A DNA stretch of 64,000 nt from Clostridia bacterium (GTDB lineage: Bacteria > Bacillota > Clostridia > Oscillospirales > Acutalibacteraceae): the NCBI GenBank assembly GCA_017516965.1, contig JAFXAP010000013.1, forward strand, positions 1-64,000, read 5' to 3'. Below the pieces are notes generated by a model that made no database searches, was not told the origin of the DNA, and saw only the letters and a list, made by a program, of their open reading frames with translations. Shown piece by piece: positions 34,537 to 43,357 of the stretch (positions within the stretch are counted from its first letter, which is position 1; the number at the start of each line of letters is the position of its first letter). Position numbers and translations under genes: made by a program.

Positions 34537-35964
34537 TTAAAATTGGAAATACAAAAACGGATTATAGCTATCTCCGACAAGCGCTGCAGTTGATAGCAAC
34601 AAAAGTATCAACGGAATAACAACTCTACCCGCCGAATAAATTACGCGAGCAATAGGATTGTTCATATAAGTATATCTTACAAGGTTGCCTATCTTTCTGA
34701 CAATAGGTGTTGATACCACTATGCAGAAAAGCAAGATAAACAAATTAGATTTTAAAAACGTTGTTGTTTCAAAGTTGGTAAACGTGTTGCCATTAAGAGC
34801 AAACATACCGCGAAGCACCGTAACTATATCGCCCATATTTTCAAAACGGAAAAGTATCCAACCGAAATACACAATAATTACCAGATATATGTGCGAAACA
34901 ATTCTATCTTTTGAAAGCAGTTTTGACAAAAACAGTTTTTCAAAGAAAATAAATACAAAAAAGTATAGTCCCCAAAGCACAAAATTCCAGCTTGCGCCGT
35001 GCCAAAGACCTGTGAGCGCCCAAACAATAAATAAATTTATGTATGTGCGCACTCTACCCTTTCGGTTACCGCCAAGCGGAATATACACATAATCACGAAA
35101 GAAACTACCAAGTGATATGTGCCATCTGCGCCAAAATTCAGTAACCGAACGAGATATGTATGGGTAATCAAAATTTTCACGGTAATGAATACCTATCATT
35201 CTACCCATACCTATAGCCATATCGGAATAGGCAGAAAAGTCAAGATAAATTTGCAAACTATATGCCAACACGCCTACCCATAAAGCAAGGGCTGTGTTGC
35301 TGCCTAAATTTTCGCCTTTTAAAAACTCGTCGGCAATACTACCCATAGCATTTGCCAAGATCGCCTTTTTGGCAAGTCCAAAACAAAAACGCCATATGCC
35401 ATCGGCTACGTCTTGCGCTGTTGCGCGACGATTTTCAAGTTCGGCGCAAATGTCACTGTATCTTACAATAGGACCTGCTATGCATTGGTGAAACAAACTT
35501 ACATATAAAAGCAATGTGGCAAAATTCTTTTGCGCAGGAACGTCACCGCGATAAACATCAACAACATAAGATATAAGCTGAAATGTGTAAAAGGAAATAC
35601 CTATAGGTAAAATAATATTAAGTGTGCCTAAATTATGGCCTGTAACAAGTCCTATATTTTCAAGCACGAACGAGGCGTATTTAAAGAAACCTAATAGCCC
35701 CAAGTTTACTACCCCCATCATAACAAGGCCAAGCTTTGCCATTTTGCTATGAGGTTGTTGTTTTTCTATAAATAATGATATAAGCCAGTCGCTAAGTGCC
35801 ATAAATAACAACAGCAATACATACACCGGCTCGCCCCAGGCATAAAACACGAGGGAAAATATGAGCATTACAATATTTCTTGCCTTTGTTGTCTTTGCAA
35901 AATAATAAACAACAAGGTTAAGCGGCAAAAACAAATACAAGAAAAAAAGGCTTGAAAATACCAT
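34537..35964 (-). CDS. MBOAT O-acyltransferase (AlgI/PatA family)
   Basis: Polytopic membrane protein of 475 residues with roughly ten to eleven membrane segments, from ATG 35964 (MVFSSLFFLYLFLPL), behind AAAGGAGGG. The N-terminus and PIGISFYTFQLISYVVDVYRG are AlgI hallmarks. The region EFWRRWHISLGSFFRDYVYIPLGG and the MBOAT active-site His in WHGASWNFVLWG are intact. AlgI-type proteins move an acyl group across the membrane to a periplasmic or surface transferase. It leads the operon MBOAT-DHHW-GH3 and has its own promoter. Likely role: O-acetylation of a cell-surface or secreted polysaccharide. Confidence 0.92.
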   Translation of the reverse strand: MVFSSLFFLYLFLPLNLVVYYFAKTTKARNIVMLIFSLVFYAWGEPVYVLLLLFMALSDWLISLFIEKQQPHSKMAKLGLVMMGVVNLGLLGFFKYASFVLENIGLVTGHNLGTLNIILPIGISFYTFQLISYVVDVYRGDVPAQKNFATLLLYVSLFHQCIAGPIVRYSDICAELENRRATAQDVADGIWRFCFGLAKKAILANAMGSIADEFLKGENLGSNTALALWVGVLAYSLQIYLDFSAYSDMAIGMGRMIGIHYRENFDYPYISRSVTEFWRRWHISLGSFFRDYVYIPLGGNRKGRVRTYINLFIVWALTGLWHGASWNFVLWGLYFFVFIFFEKLFLSKLLSKDRIVSHIYLVIIVYFGWILFRFENMGDIVTVLRGMFALNGNTFTNFETTTFLKSNLFILLFCIVVSTPIVRKIGNLVRYTYMNNPIARVIYSAGRVVIPLILLLLSTAALVGDSYNPFLYFQF

Positions 35965-36003
35965 AAAATCCCTCCTTTTGACAAAAAAATACATATCGTT
36001 TTG

Positions 36004-36033
36004 ATTTTACTATTTACTAATGTATTTTGTCAA
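36004..36033 (-). promoter_or_regulatory. promoter of the MBOAT operon
   Basis: Minus-strand TTGACA (36028-36033), 18-bp spacer and TAAAAT (36004-36009), about 40 bp before the start codon. Confidence 0.7.
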
Positions 36034-36071
36034 TATATAAAATATAATTAATATGAAAAAATATGATAAAA

Positions 36072-36109
36072 AAACAAAGAATTCTACCTGACGGTAAAAC
36101 TCTTTGTTT
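36072..36109 (-). terminator. terminator after the DUF4886 lipoprotein gene
   Basis: Arms AAACAAAGA / TCTTTGTTT enclose an inner CTACC-TGAC-GGTA hairpin with small internal gaps, just after the stop codon on the minus strand and followed by T-rich sequence. Confidence 0.65.
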
Positions 36110-36119
36110 ATTTGTTATA

Positions 36120-37382
36120 TTAAAAGCTAGAATTTGTTATTTGATACGGATTTTTAACTGCGTTTTCAGCCGTTTCAATAAACATAGGAATATTTTTATT
36201 AATTGAAGGTGTCATTACGCTGTAATTAAAATCATACGGTGATTGACCGGTAAGATACCTATACCAAGTAATCGCGCCTACATAATAACCAACCTCTTCG
36301 CTAAGATGTGAGCCATCTTCTAAGTGAAGCTCTTTTTTCAAACTTGAGGTACGCGCATTCATAATGGCAGTACCCACCGGTACTATGCCTTTAATTTTGC
36401 TGTTTGGTACAATATATGTTTGCGCACATTCAGTTATATTTTTAAACATCAATGTATCATCACGATGATATTTATCATCAAGATACTGTGAATCTTTTGT
36501 AAAAGCCCAAGTCATATGCCATAAAAGCGTGGCAGCAGGGCACTTGTCGCTTACATAATTTACCATATTGTCAACATTTGAAAATTTGTCTTGTTCTGCC
36601 GCGTGTTCAGATTTGTTTTGTAAAGTTATAATGTCCCAATCTTTTTCTTGCAGAATTTTTTCCAACGTATAATTTGGGGTTATTTTCCATTCCCCGTCAT
36701 TGTTGCGATAAAGCTGATACTCATCAGAATTATTTTGAGCGTTTTCCCAATGTTTATCAAGTGAGCAACCACCAATATACATTATCGCGATGTCAATTTC
36801 TTTGACCCCTGCCGCTTTACAAATATCATACAAATTCCACATACTGTTAAGACTAAAACTATTACCTATTGAAAGTATTTTTATTTTTTCAACAGGATAT
36901 GTATTTGTGTAACTGTCGCCGCATTTTTTACAGGTGTATTTTTTAGTTCCCGGTGCAAAAAATTGGGCTGTTTTTTCAATTTTTCCGTCATCATAACTAT
37001 GAAAACAACTTGCAGAATCCACCTGAGAAGACTCATTTTGCAAAGTATTATTTATAGAAGAATTACCTGTAGAAGAATCGTTTACAGAGGAATTATTTGT
37101 ATTTGAGCTGACTACAGAAGAATTGTTTGTTGATGAGTTATTTGTAAAAGAATTGTTTGTAGAAACACTATTTATTGAAGAGTTATCTACCGTTGGCTCA
37201 TCTGGCGTTTCAACGTTGCTTGACACTACATTGGAATCTGACGAAGTATTATCTATAATAACTTCTTGTAAAATCACATCATCTGAAAAATCAGACTGTG
37301 TTGAAACGCTGTTATTGTTGCAACCTGCTAAAAAACTTACAAGCAAGGTTAATACTAAACTCAAAGAAGCAATCTTTTTCAT
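36120..37382 (-). CDS. DUF4886 SGNH-like lipoprotein with Asn/Ser-rich linker
   Basis: Surface lipoprotein of 420 residues. The signal peptide ends in the lipobox LAGC at about residue 21. A stretch from about 45 to 120 is Asn/Ser/Thr-rich with repeated NNSS words, probably a flexible spacer. A small Cys-pair domain (CFHSYDDG ... CKKCGDSY) follows. The DUF4886 domain, related to SGNH hydrolases, starts at ILSIGNSFSLNS and ends with the His-containing block DGSHLSEEVGYYVG, so the Ser and Asp-x-His of an esterase are present. A carbohydrate esterase role is likely by family but unproven. It lies 20 bp after the ZIP gene and may share its transcript. Confidence 0.85.
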   Translation of the reverse strand: MKKIASLSLVLTLLVSFLAGCNNNSVSTQSDFSDDVILQEVIIDNTSSDSNVVSSNVETPDEPTVDNSSINSVSTNNSFTNNSSTNNSSVVSSNTNNSSVNDSSTGNSSINNTLQNESSQVDSASCFHSYDDGKIEKTAQFFAPGTKKYTCKKCGDSYTNTYPVEKIKILSIGNSFSLNSMWNLYDICKAAGVKEIDIAIMYIGGCSLDKHWENAQNNSDEYQLYRNNDGEWKITPNYTLEKILQEKDWDIITLQNKSEHAAEQDKFSNVDNMVNYVSDKCPAATLLWHMTWAFTKDSQYLDDKYHRDDTLMFKNITECAQTYIVPNSKIKGIVPVGTAIMNARTSSLKKELHLEDGSHLSEEVGYYVGAITWYRYLTGQSPYDFNYSVMTPSINKNIPMFIETAENAVKNPYQITNSSF

Positions 37383-37402
37383 TTTCCACCCACTAACTTA
37401 AT

Positions 37403-38155
37403 TTACCCAAGCAAAACATCTAAAACAAGCATAACGCAAAATCCGATAATCATAGCGTATGTTGCACCACGCTCATGACCGTGAGCGTGTGTTTCATTAA
37501 GCATTTCGTCACTTACAACGTATAACATTGTTCCGCCTGCAAAGCTTAGCGCTATTGGCAAAATAACCGTTGCGATATTTACTGCCAAATAACCTATAAG
37601 CGTACCTACAACCTCTACCAAACCGGTAGCAATTGCGCATACCAAAGTTTTGCGCGGACTAATTCCGGCGGCTAACATTGGCGAAATAATAACCATTCCC
37701 TCCGGAATGTTTTGAAGCGCTATGCCACTTGCAATAAGAAGTGCTTGTCCACTGTCTCCCGTGCCAAAACCAACGCCTGCGGCAATGCCCTCAGGCAAAT
37801 TGTGTATAGCGATAGCCAACACAAAAAGCAAAACTTTGTTAAGGTTTGAATTGTTATGAGTTTCATTATCAGCGCCTGCAAGTCTGTGTAGATGCGGTAT
37901 TAATTTATCCATCAAGTTAAGGCAAAATGCGCCTGCAAAAATACCAACTATTGCATAAAGCAATCCCCATTTTCCACCCAACTCTACCGATGGTAAAATA
38001 AGACCTATTACCGATGCCGCAAGCATTATACCCGCCGCAAACGACATAACAATATCAGAAAATTTGTGGGTTATTCTTTTAAAAATAAAACCTATAACAG
38101 CACCAAAAATGGTTGCCATTCCCACGCCTAACGCTGTGATTAAAACAAGCTCCAC
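37403..38155 (-). CDS. ZIP-family metal transporter
   Basis: Membrane protein of 250 residues with about eight hydrophobic segments. The ZIP metal-path motifs are HNLPEGIAAGVGFG in one helix and QNIPEGM in the next; the loop between the early helices holds HLHRLAGADNETH, a His-containing metal-binding loop. This arrangement matches the ZupT/GufA type, which imports zinc and sometimes iron, manganese or cobalt. The start is GTG 38155. It lies 8 bp after hisJ; since the histidine operon continues directly into it, it may be transcribed with histidine genes, though a link between metal uptake and histidine synthesis is only inferred. Confidence 0.9.
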   Translation of the reverse strand: MELVLITALGVGMATIFGAVIGFIFKRITHKFSDIVMSFAAGIMLAASVIGLILPSVELGGKWGLLYAIVGIFAGAFCLNLMDKLIPHLHRLAGADNETHNNSNLNKVLLFVLAIAIHNLPEGIAAGVGFGTGDSGQALLIASGIALQNIPEGMVIISPMLAAGISPRKTLVCAIATGLVEVVGTLIGYLAVNIATVILPIALSFAGGTMLYVVSDEMLNETHAHGHERGATYAMIIGFCVMLVLDVLLG

Positions 38156-38163
38156 CTAATCAC

Positions 38164-38913
38164 CTACTCCAAATATTTTTTTACATCTTCATATCCGCAA
38201 AGCAAAAAGTCTTTGTTATGACAGTCAGATGAGAAAATCATTTTTTTGCCATTTGCTTTAAAATAATCTATTATTTCTTTTGCGGGATAGGGCGACTTTA
38301 CGTGCCCACGCGCTATTCCTCCCGTGTTAATTTCAACCACGGCAGGTGTTTTTATTATTGCATCTGCCGCCCTTTGCCATGCCGCAATATAGCGAGGGTG
38401 GTTTGTATCAAAAAGACTGCCGTCGCTATTGTATTTTGTTATTAAATCAAAGTGACCGATTATATCACATTTGGTCTTGCTATAAAGCTTAGCGACGGTG
38501 GCATAATAATCCTCAATATAACTGTAAAAATCACCGTTATAATACTTATTTACCGCCTCTATTTGCTTTTCACGACTATAGTCTATGCAAATATATTCAC
38601 CGTTTTTATAAAGATAGTGTACCGAACCTAAAATATAATCATACCCTTCAAGCGAACATTCGCTATAGTAATCATATTCTATGCCAAGCAGTATTTTAAT
38701 TTTATCTTTGTACTTTTCTTTTAAAATGGTGATTTCTTTTTTGTACTCCTCAGTTCCCTCAAGCGTCATACAAGGCTCTAAGTCAAACGGAGTATATGAA
38801 TGACCTGAAAATCCAATTTCAAAAAGCTTTAGTTCAATAGCCTTTTGCACCATCGCTTCTGCCGGTGTTTTTCCGTCGCAATAGGTAGTATGCGTATGAT
38901 AATTATAAAGCAT
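38164..38913 (-). CDS. hisJ: histidinol-phosphatase, PHP family
   Basis: Enzyme of 249 residues that removes phosphate from histidinol phosphate, the step before HisD. It is of the Bacillus HisJ/HisK type and not the HAD type. The PHP metal motifs are NYHTHTTYCDG at the N-terminus, GFSGHSYTPF, GIEYDYYSE, GSVHYL, IGHFDL and the C-terminal FSSDCHNK. The start codon overlaps the hisIE stop by one base. Its presence completes the pathway, since HisB here lacks a phosphatase domain. Confidence 0.92.
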   Translation of the reverse strand: MLYNYHTHTTYCDGKTPAEAMVQKAIELKLFEIGFSGHSYTPFDLEPCMTLEGTEEYKKEITILKEKYKDKIKILLGIEYDYYSECSLEGYDYILGSVHYLYKNGEYICIDYSREKQIEAVNKYYNGDFYSYIEDYYATVAKLYSKTKCDIIGHFDLITKYNSDGSLFDTNHPRYIAAWQRAADAIIKTPAVVEINTGGIARGHVKSPYPAKEIIDYFKANGKKMIFSSDCHNKDFLLCGYEDVKKYLE

Positions 38914-39563
38914 TATTTTGTCATCTTTTCCTGTTTTACTTTGTGATCAATTATATGGCGACTGCTAAGTTCACGGTGAACATCTTCAACGCTGATACCC
39001 ATTTCTACCATAAGCACCATTGCGTGATAAGCAAGGTCAGCAAGTTCATAAATTGTTTCAGCCTTGTCGTCAGCCTTACCGGCAATTATAACCTCGGTGC
39101 ACTCTTCGCCCACTTTTTTAAGTATTTTATCAATACCCTTTTCAAAAAGATAGGTTGTGTATGAGCCTTCGGGTTTGTCTTGTTTTCTGCCTACAAGCAT
39201 ATTATAAAGATTTTGCAAAGAAAACTCGTGAAGTTCATCCGACTGCCAAACAGGGTTGGTAAAACAAGAATCGGTACCTTTATGACAGGCGGGACCGTCT
39301 TTTTCAACAACAACCACTAATGCGTCGTTATCACAATCGGCAGTGATGCTTACAATGTGCTGATAGTTACCGCTTGTCTCACCTTTAAGCCATAATTCAT
39401 TACGTGATCGGCTGTAAAAACAGGTTAAGCCTTTATCAATAGAGATTTCAAGACTTTCTCGGTTCATATAGGCTACGGTTAAAACCTTTTTGGTGATTGA
39501 ATCTACAACCACTGCAGGAATCAAACCTTTTTCATCAAACTTAAGTTCATCAATATTTATCAT
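38913..39563 (-). CDS. hisIE: bifunctional phosphoribosyl-AMP cyclohydrolase / phosphoribosyl-ATP pyrophosphatase
   Basis: Fusion enzyme of 216 residues for steps two and three of histidine synthesis. The HisI half (about 1-105) has FYSRSRNELWLKGETSG and the zinc motif CDNDALVV ... GPACHKGTDSCF. The HisE half (about 110-210) has the all-alpha MazG-like core with KVGEECTEVIIAGK and YELADLAYHAMVLM. It lies 2 bp after hisF and overlaps hisJ by one base. Confidence 0.95.
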   Translation of the reverse strand: MINIDELKFDEKGLIPAVVVDSITKKVLTVAYMNRESLEISIDKGLTCFYSRSRNELWLKGETSGNYQHIVSITADCDNDALVVVVEKDGPACHKGTDSCFTNPVWQSDELHEFSLQNLYNMLVGRKQDKPEGSYTTYLFEKGIDKILKKVGEECTEVIIAGKADDKAETIYELADLAYHAMVLMVEMGISVEDVHRELSSRHIIDHKVKQEKMTK

Positions 39564-39565
39564 AA

Positions 39566-40324
39566 TTAAAGCCTCACAATAATATCATTTTTTCTTAGTT
39601 CCTGTTTCAAATCGGGAATTGCAACCTCTCCAAAATGGAAGATTGAAGCCGCAAGACCTGCATCAATATCTGGAATTTGTTTAAATAAATCTATAAAGTG
39701 TTGCGTATTTCCTGCGCCACCCGACGCAATAACAGGAACCTTTACCGCATCGCAGACAAGTTTTAAAAGTTCTATGTCAAAACCCTTTTTTACTCCGTCT
39801 GTATCAATAGAGTTTACGACTATTTCGCCGGCGCCGTTTGCCACACCCTGTTTTATCCAGTTTATAGCTTCAATACCTGTGTCTTCGCGGCCGCCCTTTG
39901 CAAATACGTGAAATTCACCATCAACACGTTTAATATCTACCGATAGCACTACGCATTGGTCACCGTATTTGTGTGCCGCCTCTTTTATTAAGTTAGGATT
40001 TTTAATAGCGCCCGAATTAACACTTACTTTATCTGCGCCGCACTTAAGTACGCGATCAAAGTCGTCGACAGTATTTATACCGCCACCTACAGTAAGTGGT
40101 ATAAATATTTCACTTGCAACCTGTGTTAATATATCGGTAAAGAGTTGTCTACCCTCAAAAGAAGCCGTTATGTCATAAAAAACCAGTTCATCGGCTAAAC
40201 TGTCAGAATAAAGACGAGCAAGTTCTATAGGTGAAGATACATCATTTAGCCCTTTAAAATTTGTTCCCTTTACTACCCTACCGTTTTTTATATCAAGACA
40301 GGGTATAATTCTTTTTGTTATCAT
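39566..40324 (-). CDS. hisF: imidazole glycerol phosphate synthase cyclase subunit
   Basis: TIM-barrel protein of 252 residues forming IGP and AICAR with HisH. It has the family start RIIPCLDIKNGRVVKG, with catalytic Asp in CLDI, the phosphate motif TVGGGI, and the second catalytic Asp in NSIDTDGVKKGFD, then ASGGAG. The start overlaps hisA by 4 bp. Confidence 0.97.
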   Translation of the reverse strand: MITKRIIPCLDIKNGRVVKGTNFKGLNDVSSPIELARLYSDSLADELVFYDITASFEGRQLFTDILTQVASEIFIPLTVGGGINTVDDFDRVLKCGADKVSVNSGAIKNPNLIKEAAHKYGDQCVVLSVDIKRVDGEFHVFAKGGREDTGIEAINWIKQGVANGAGEIVVNSIDTDGVKKGFDIELLKLVCDAVKVPVIASGGAGNTQHFIDLFKQIPDIDAGLAASIFHFGEVAIPDLKQELRKNDIIVRL

Positions 40325-41034
40325 AAAGCCGCCTCCAAAGCGTCTTTTAGGTTTATTGCGCCTATGTAGTACGCTTTACCGATTATGGCGCCGTAAATAT
40401 TCATACTGCGAAGCTCTTTAACATCATCAAGTGTAGAAACACCACCCGATGCCGTAATATTCATTGAATATTTTTGTGACAATTCTTTATAAAGCTGAAG
40501 ATTTGTACCACGCATTGCGCCGTCTTTTGAAATATCGGTACAAATTATATATTTAACGCCAATGCTTTGCATATTGCTTAAAAAGTCCTCAAGTGTTATA
40601 TCGGATTTTTCGAGCCAACCTTTAATAGCGATAAATCCATCTTTTACATCGGCGCCAACTGCGATTTTATCACCATATTTTGATACAGCAGTCTTTAAAA
40701 AATCACTGTCTGTAACAGCCGCAGTGCCCAATATAACGCGGTCTACCCCTGCTGATAAATACTTATCAACGGTTGCCATATCACGAATACCACCGCCGAT
40801 TTCTACAAACAAATCAGTCTCATTTGCAACCTGTTTTACTATATCAATATTGGGGGTTGTGCCGTCTTTTGCACCCTGCAAATCCACCATATGAATATAT
40901 GTAGCGCCTGAATTTTCAAAATCTCGCGCTATCTCGATAGGGTTTTCGCTGTATACGGTCATATTTTGGTAGTCACCTTTATAAAGACGAACTGCCTTTT
41001 TTTGATACAAATCTATTGCGGGAAAAATTATCAT
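40321..41034 (-). CDS. hisA: phosphoribosylformimino-AICAR-P isomerase
   Basis: TIM-barrel isomerase of 237 residues, homologous to HisF. It has FPAIDLYQKKAVRLYKGDY, with catalytic Asp in AIDL, the first-half phosphate motif EIGGGIRD and the second catalytic Asp in CTDISKDGAMRGTN, then TASGGVS. It lies 8 bp after hisH and overlaps hisF by 4 bp. Confidence 0.97.
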   Translation of the reverse strand: MIIFPAIDLYQKKAVRLYKGDYQNMTVYSENPIEIARDFENSGATYIHMVDLQGAKDGTTPNIDIVKQVANETDLFVEIGGGIRDMATVDKYLSAGVDRVILGTAAVTDSDFLKTAVSKYGDKIAVGADVKDGFIAIKGWLEKSDITLEDFLSNMQSIGVKYIICTDISKDGAMRGTNLQLYKELSQKYSMNITASGGVSTLDDVKELRSMNIYGAIIGKAYYIGAINLKDALEAAL

Positions 41035-41042
41035 AAAAAATA

Positions 41043-41654
41043 TTACTCCATTTCACAAAAAGCGCGTAGAATACTCAGTCCTACTTCACCGCTTTTTTCG
41101 GGATGAAACTGACATCCCATAATATTATCTTTTTGCACTGCGGCGGTAAGTTCTTTGCCATATTCCGCAGTGGCAATTACGCTATCGTGGCAATCGGTAG
41201 CATAAAACGAATGAACAAAATACACACAGTCATCAGGTTTAATATATTTAAATAAATTGCTGTCTTTAGCAAAATGCAAGGCATTCCAGCCTATATGAGG
41301 AATTTTTAACTTGTCGGGAATTGTGCCCTTCATAGGTACAATACTACCTTTTAAAAGACCAAGTCCCTTATGTTCACCGTATTCAAAGCTCTTTTCAAAA
41401 AGCATTTGCATACCAAGGCAAATGCCCATAAGCTTTTTGCCCGCTTTTGCCTGTGATATTATTACTTTATCAAGACCGCTTTCTCGAAGTTTACGCGCGG
41501 CATCCTCGAAAGCGCCAACACCCGGCAATATTATTCCGTCGGCACTACTTATAACATTAGCATCTGATGTTACTTTTATATCAGCGCCGATTTTTTCAAA
41601 AGAAGATATAAGTGAAAATAAATTACCGACACCGTAATCAACTATTGCTATCAT
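41043..41654 (-). CDS. hisH: imidazole glycerol phosphate synthase glutaminase subunit
   Basis: Class I glutamine amidotransferase of 203 residues supplying ammonia to HisF. The nucleophile Cys is in LMGICLGMQMLF, the oxyanion strand in ILPGVGAF, and the His-x-Glu pair in GCQFHPEKSG. The start overlaps the hisB stop by 4 bp. Confidence 0.97.
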   Translation of the reverse strand: MIAIVDYGVGNLFSLISSFEKIGADIKVTSDANVISSADGIILPGVGAFEDAARKLRESGLDKVIISQAKAGKKLMGICLGMQMLFEKSFEYGEHKGLGLLKGSIVPMKGTIPDKLKIPHIGWNALHFAKDSNLFKYIKPDDCVYFVHSFYATDCHDSVIATAEYGKELTAAVQKDNIMGCQFHPEKSGEVGLSILRAFCEME

Positions 41655-42241
41655 GCTATAACACCTTTCGTTGAAGGAATATCATCAGCAAAGGCTTTAT
41701 CAATCGCTACAGCAGTACGAAGTGTACGGGCAATTGATTTAAAGCAACCCTCAATTATGTGATGTGAATTCTCCCCTGCAAACTTTACCATATGGGTAGT
41801 AATCCCTGAATTGTATGCAAAGGCATTCCAAAACTCAAGATTAAGCTCGGTGTCAAAATCACCTACCTTTTCGGTTGGCATTTCTACTTCGTAATAGCAT
41901 CCGCCTCTACCCGAAATATCTACCGCGGTAAGGATTAAAGACTCGTCCATAGGAAGCGTTGTATCGCCATAACGGTTAATACCCTTTTTATCACCCAAAG
42001 CCTCTTTAAAAGCAGCGCCAAGAGCTATACCGATATCTTCGGTGGTGTGGTGGTAATCAACCTCAATGTCTCCTACACACTTAACAGTCATATCAAATCT
42101 GCCGTGACGGGCAAAAAGGGTTAACATATGATCTAAAAACGGACAACCGGTATCACAGTTTGATTCGCCCTTGCCGTCAAGATTAAGGGTAAGCTTTATA
42201 TCGGTTTCGGCAGTTTTTCTTACTATTTCTGCAGTTCTCAT
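41651..42241 (-). CDS. hisB: imidazoleglycerol-phosphate dehydratase
   Basis: Monofunctional IGPD of 196 residues, without the N-terminal phosphatase half of the enterobacterial HisB. Both manganese-site motifs are seen: FLDHMLTLFARHGRFD with DYHHTTEDIGI, and the second-half TTHMVKFAGENSHHIIE. It begins 1 bp after hisC. Confidence 0.97.
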   Translation of the reverse strand: MRTAEIVRKTAETDIKLTLNLDGKGESNCDTGCPFLDHMLTLFARHGRFDMTVKCVGDIEVDYHHTTEDIGIALGAAFKEALGDKKGINRYGDTTLPMDESLILTAVDISGRGGCYYEVEMPTEKVGDFDTELNLEFWNAFAYNSGITTHMVKFAGENSHHIIEGCFKSIARTLRTAVAIDKAFADDIPSTKGVIA

Positions 42242-42242
42242 T

Positions 42243-43304
42243 TTAATTCTCCTCTAATATAAGGGTGATTTCATCAATCAATTTTTGCATTTGCTCAATT
42301 GCGCCTATTGTTATACGGTTATATTGGCAAATGCTATCTTTATTAAAGTGGCGTATCAATATGCCACGGTTTTTAAGTTGTAAATATAGTTCTTCACCAT
42401 CAATTTTATCACACTTTGCAAAAACAAAATTTGCTTTTGACGGTAAAACCTCAAAGCCTAATTTTTGAAGTTCATTTACTGTCCACTCGCGATTTTTTAC
42501 AATTGTTTTGCAGTTTTCCATATAATAATTATTATCTTTAAGCGCCGCGGTACCTGCCGCATCGGTCATACGATTCACATTATATGGATTAGTGGAATAT
42601 CTTATTGTATTAAGGTCGGCAATAAGTGATTCGCAACCTATAGCAAATCCAAGCCTTGCGCCCGCCATAGAGCGTGATTTTGAAAATGTTTGCACCACAA
42701 GCAGGTTTTCATATTTTTCTACAAGTGATACAGCGCTTTGCGCACCAAAATCTACATAGGCCTCATCAATAATCACAACATTATTGGGGTTAGATGCTAC
42801 TATTTTTTCAATATCTCCAAGTGTAAGCGCTATACCTGTTGGCGCATTTGGATTTGCAATAACCACCGTTTTGTTTATACCGATATAATCATTTATGTCA
42901 ATGGTAAAATCGTCTTTTAGTGGAATTTCGGTATAAGGAATACCGTTAAGCTGAGCAAAGACGGGATAAAATCCGTATGTAATGTTTGGAAATACAAGCG
43001 GATTTTTTTGGTCGGCAAAAGCCATAAACGCAAAATTAAGCACCTCATCTGAACCGTTTGTAACTATTACCTTGTTAATATCAACGCCATAAACACGCGC
43101 GAGTTCACGGCGAACATTTACACACTCGGGGTCAGAATAAAGCTGTAATTTTTGGCTCTCGCTGAGCACCGCATCGCTTACCGATTTTGAAGGCGCAAAG
43201 GGTGACTCATTTGTGTTCAGTTTTATATACTGCATATCCTTAGGCTGTTCGCCCGGAGTGTATGGGGTAAGACTGCTTAATTTTTCTGTAAAATATCTAC
43301 TCAT
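42243..43304 (-). CDS. hisC: histidinol-phosphate aminotransferase
   Basis: PLP-dependent fold-type I aminotransferase of 353 residues. It has NTNESPFAPS near the start, the ring-stacking/phosphate stretch VTNGSDEVL, ANPNAPTGI, the Asp-Tyr IIDEAYVDFG, and the PLP lysine in QTFSKSRSMAGARLGF. It follows hisD after 53 bp, the only sizeable gap within the operon; I see no clear promoter there. Confidence 0.95.
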   Translation of the reverse strand: MSRYFTEKLSSLTPYTPGEQPKDMQYIKLNTNESPFAPSKSVSDAVLSESQKLQLYSDPECVNVRRELARVYGVDINKVIVTNGSDEVLNFAFMAFADQKNPLVFPNITYGFYPVFAQLNGIPYTEIPLKDDFTIDINDYIGINKTVVIANPNAPTGIALTLGDIEKIVASNPNNVVIIDEAYVDFGAQSAVSLVEKYENLLVVQTFSKSRSMAGARLGFAIGCESLIADLNTIRYSTNPYNVNRMTDAAGTAALKDNNYYMENCKTIVKNREWTVNELQKLGFEVLPSKANFVFAKCDKIDGEELYLQLKNRGILIRHFNKDSICQYNRITIGAIEQMQKLIDEITLILEEN

Positions 43305-43357
43305 AGTAATAATATTCCTTTAATAATCGGTTTGAAAGAAAATGGTTTACATCAAAT

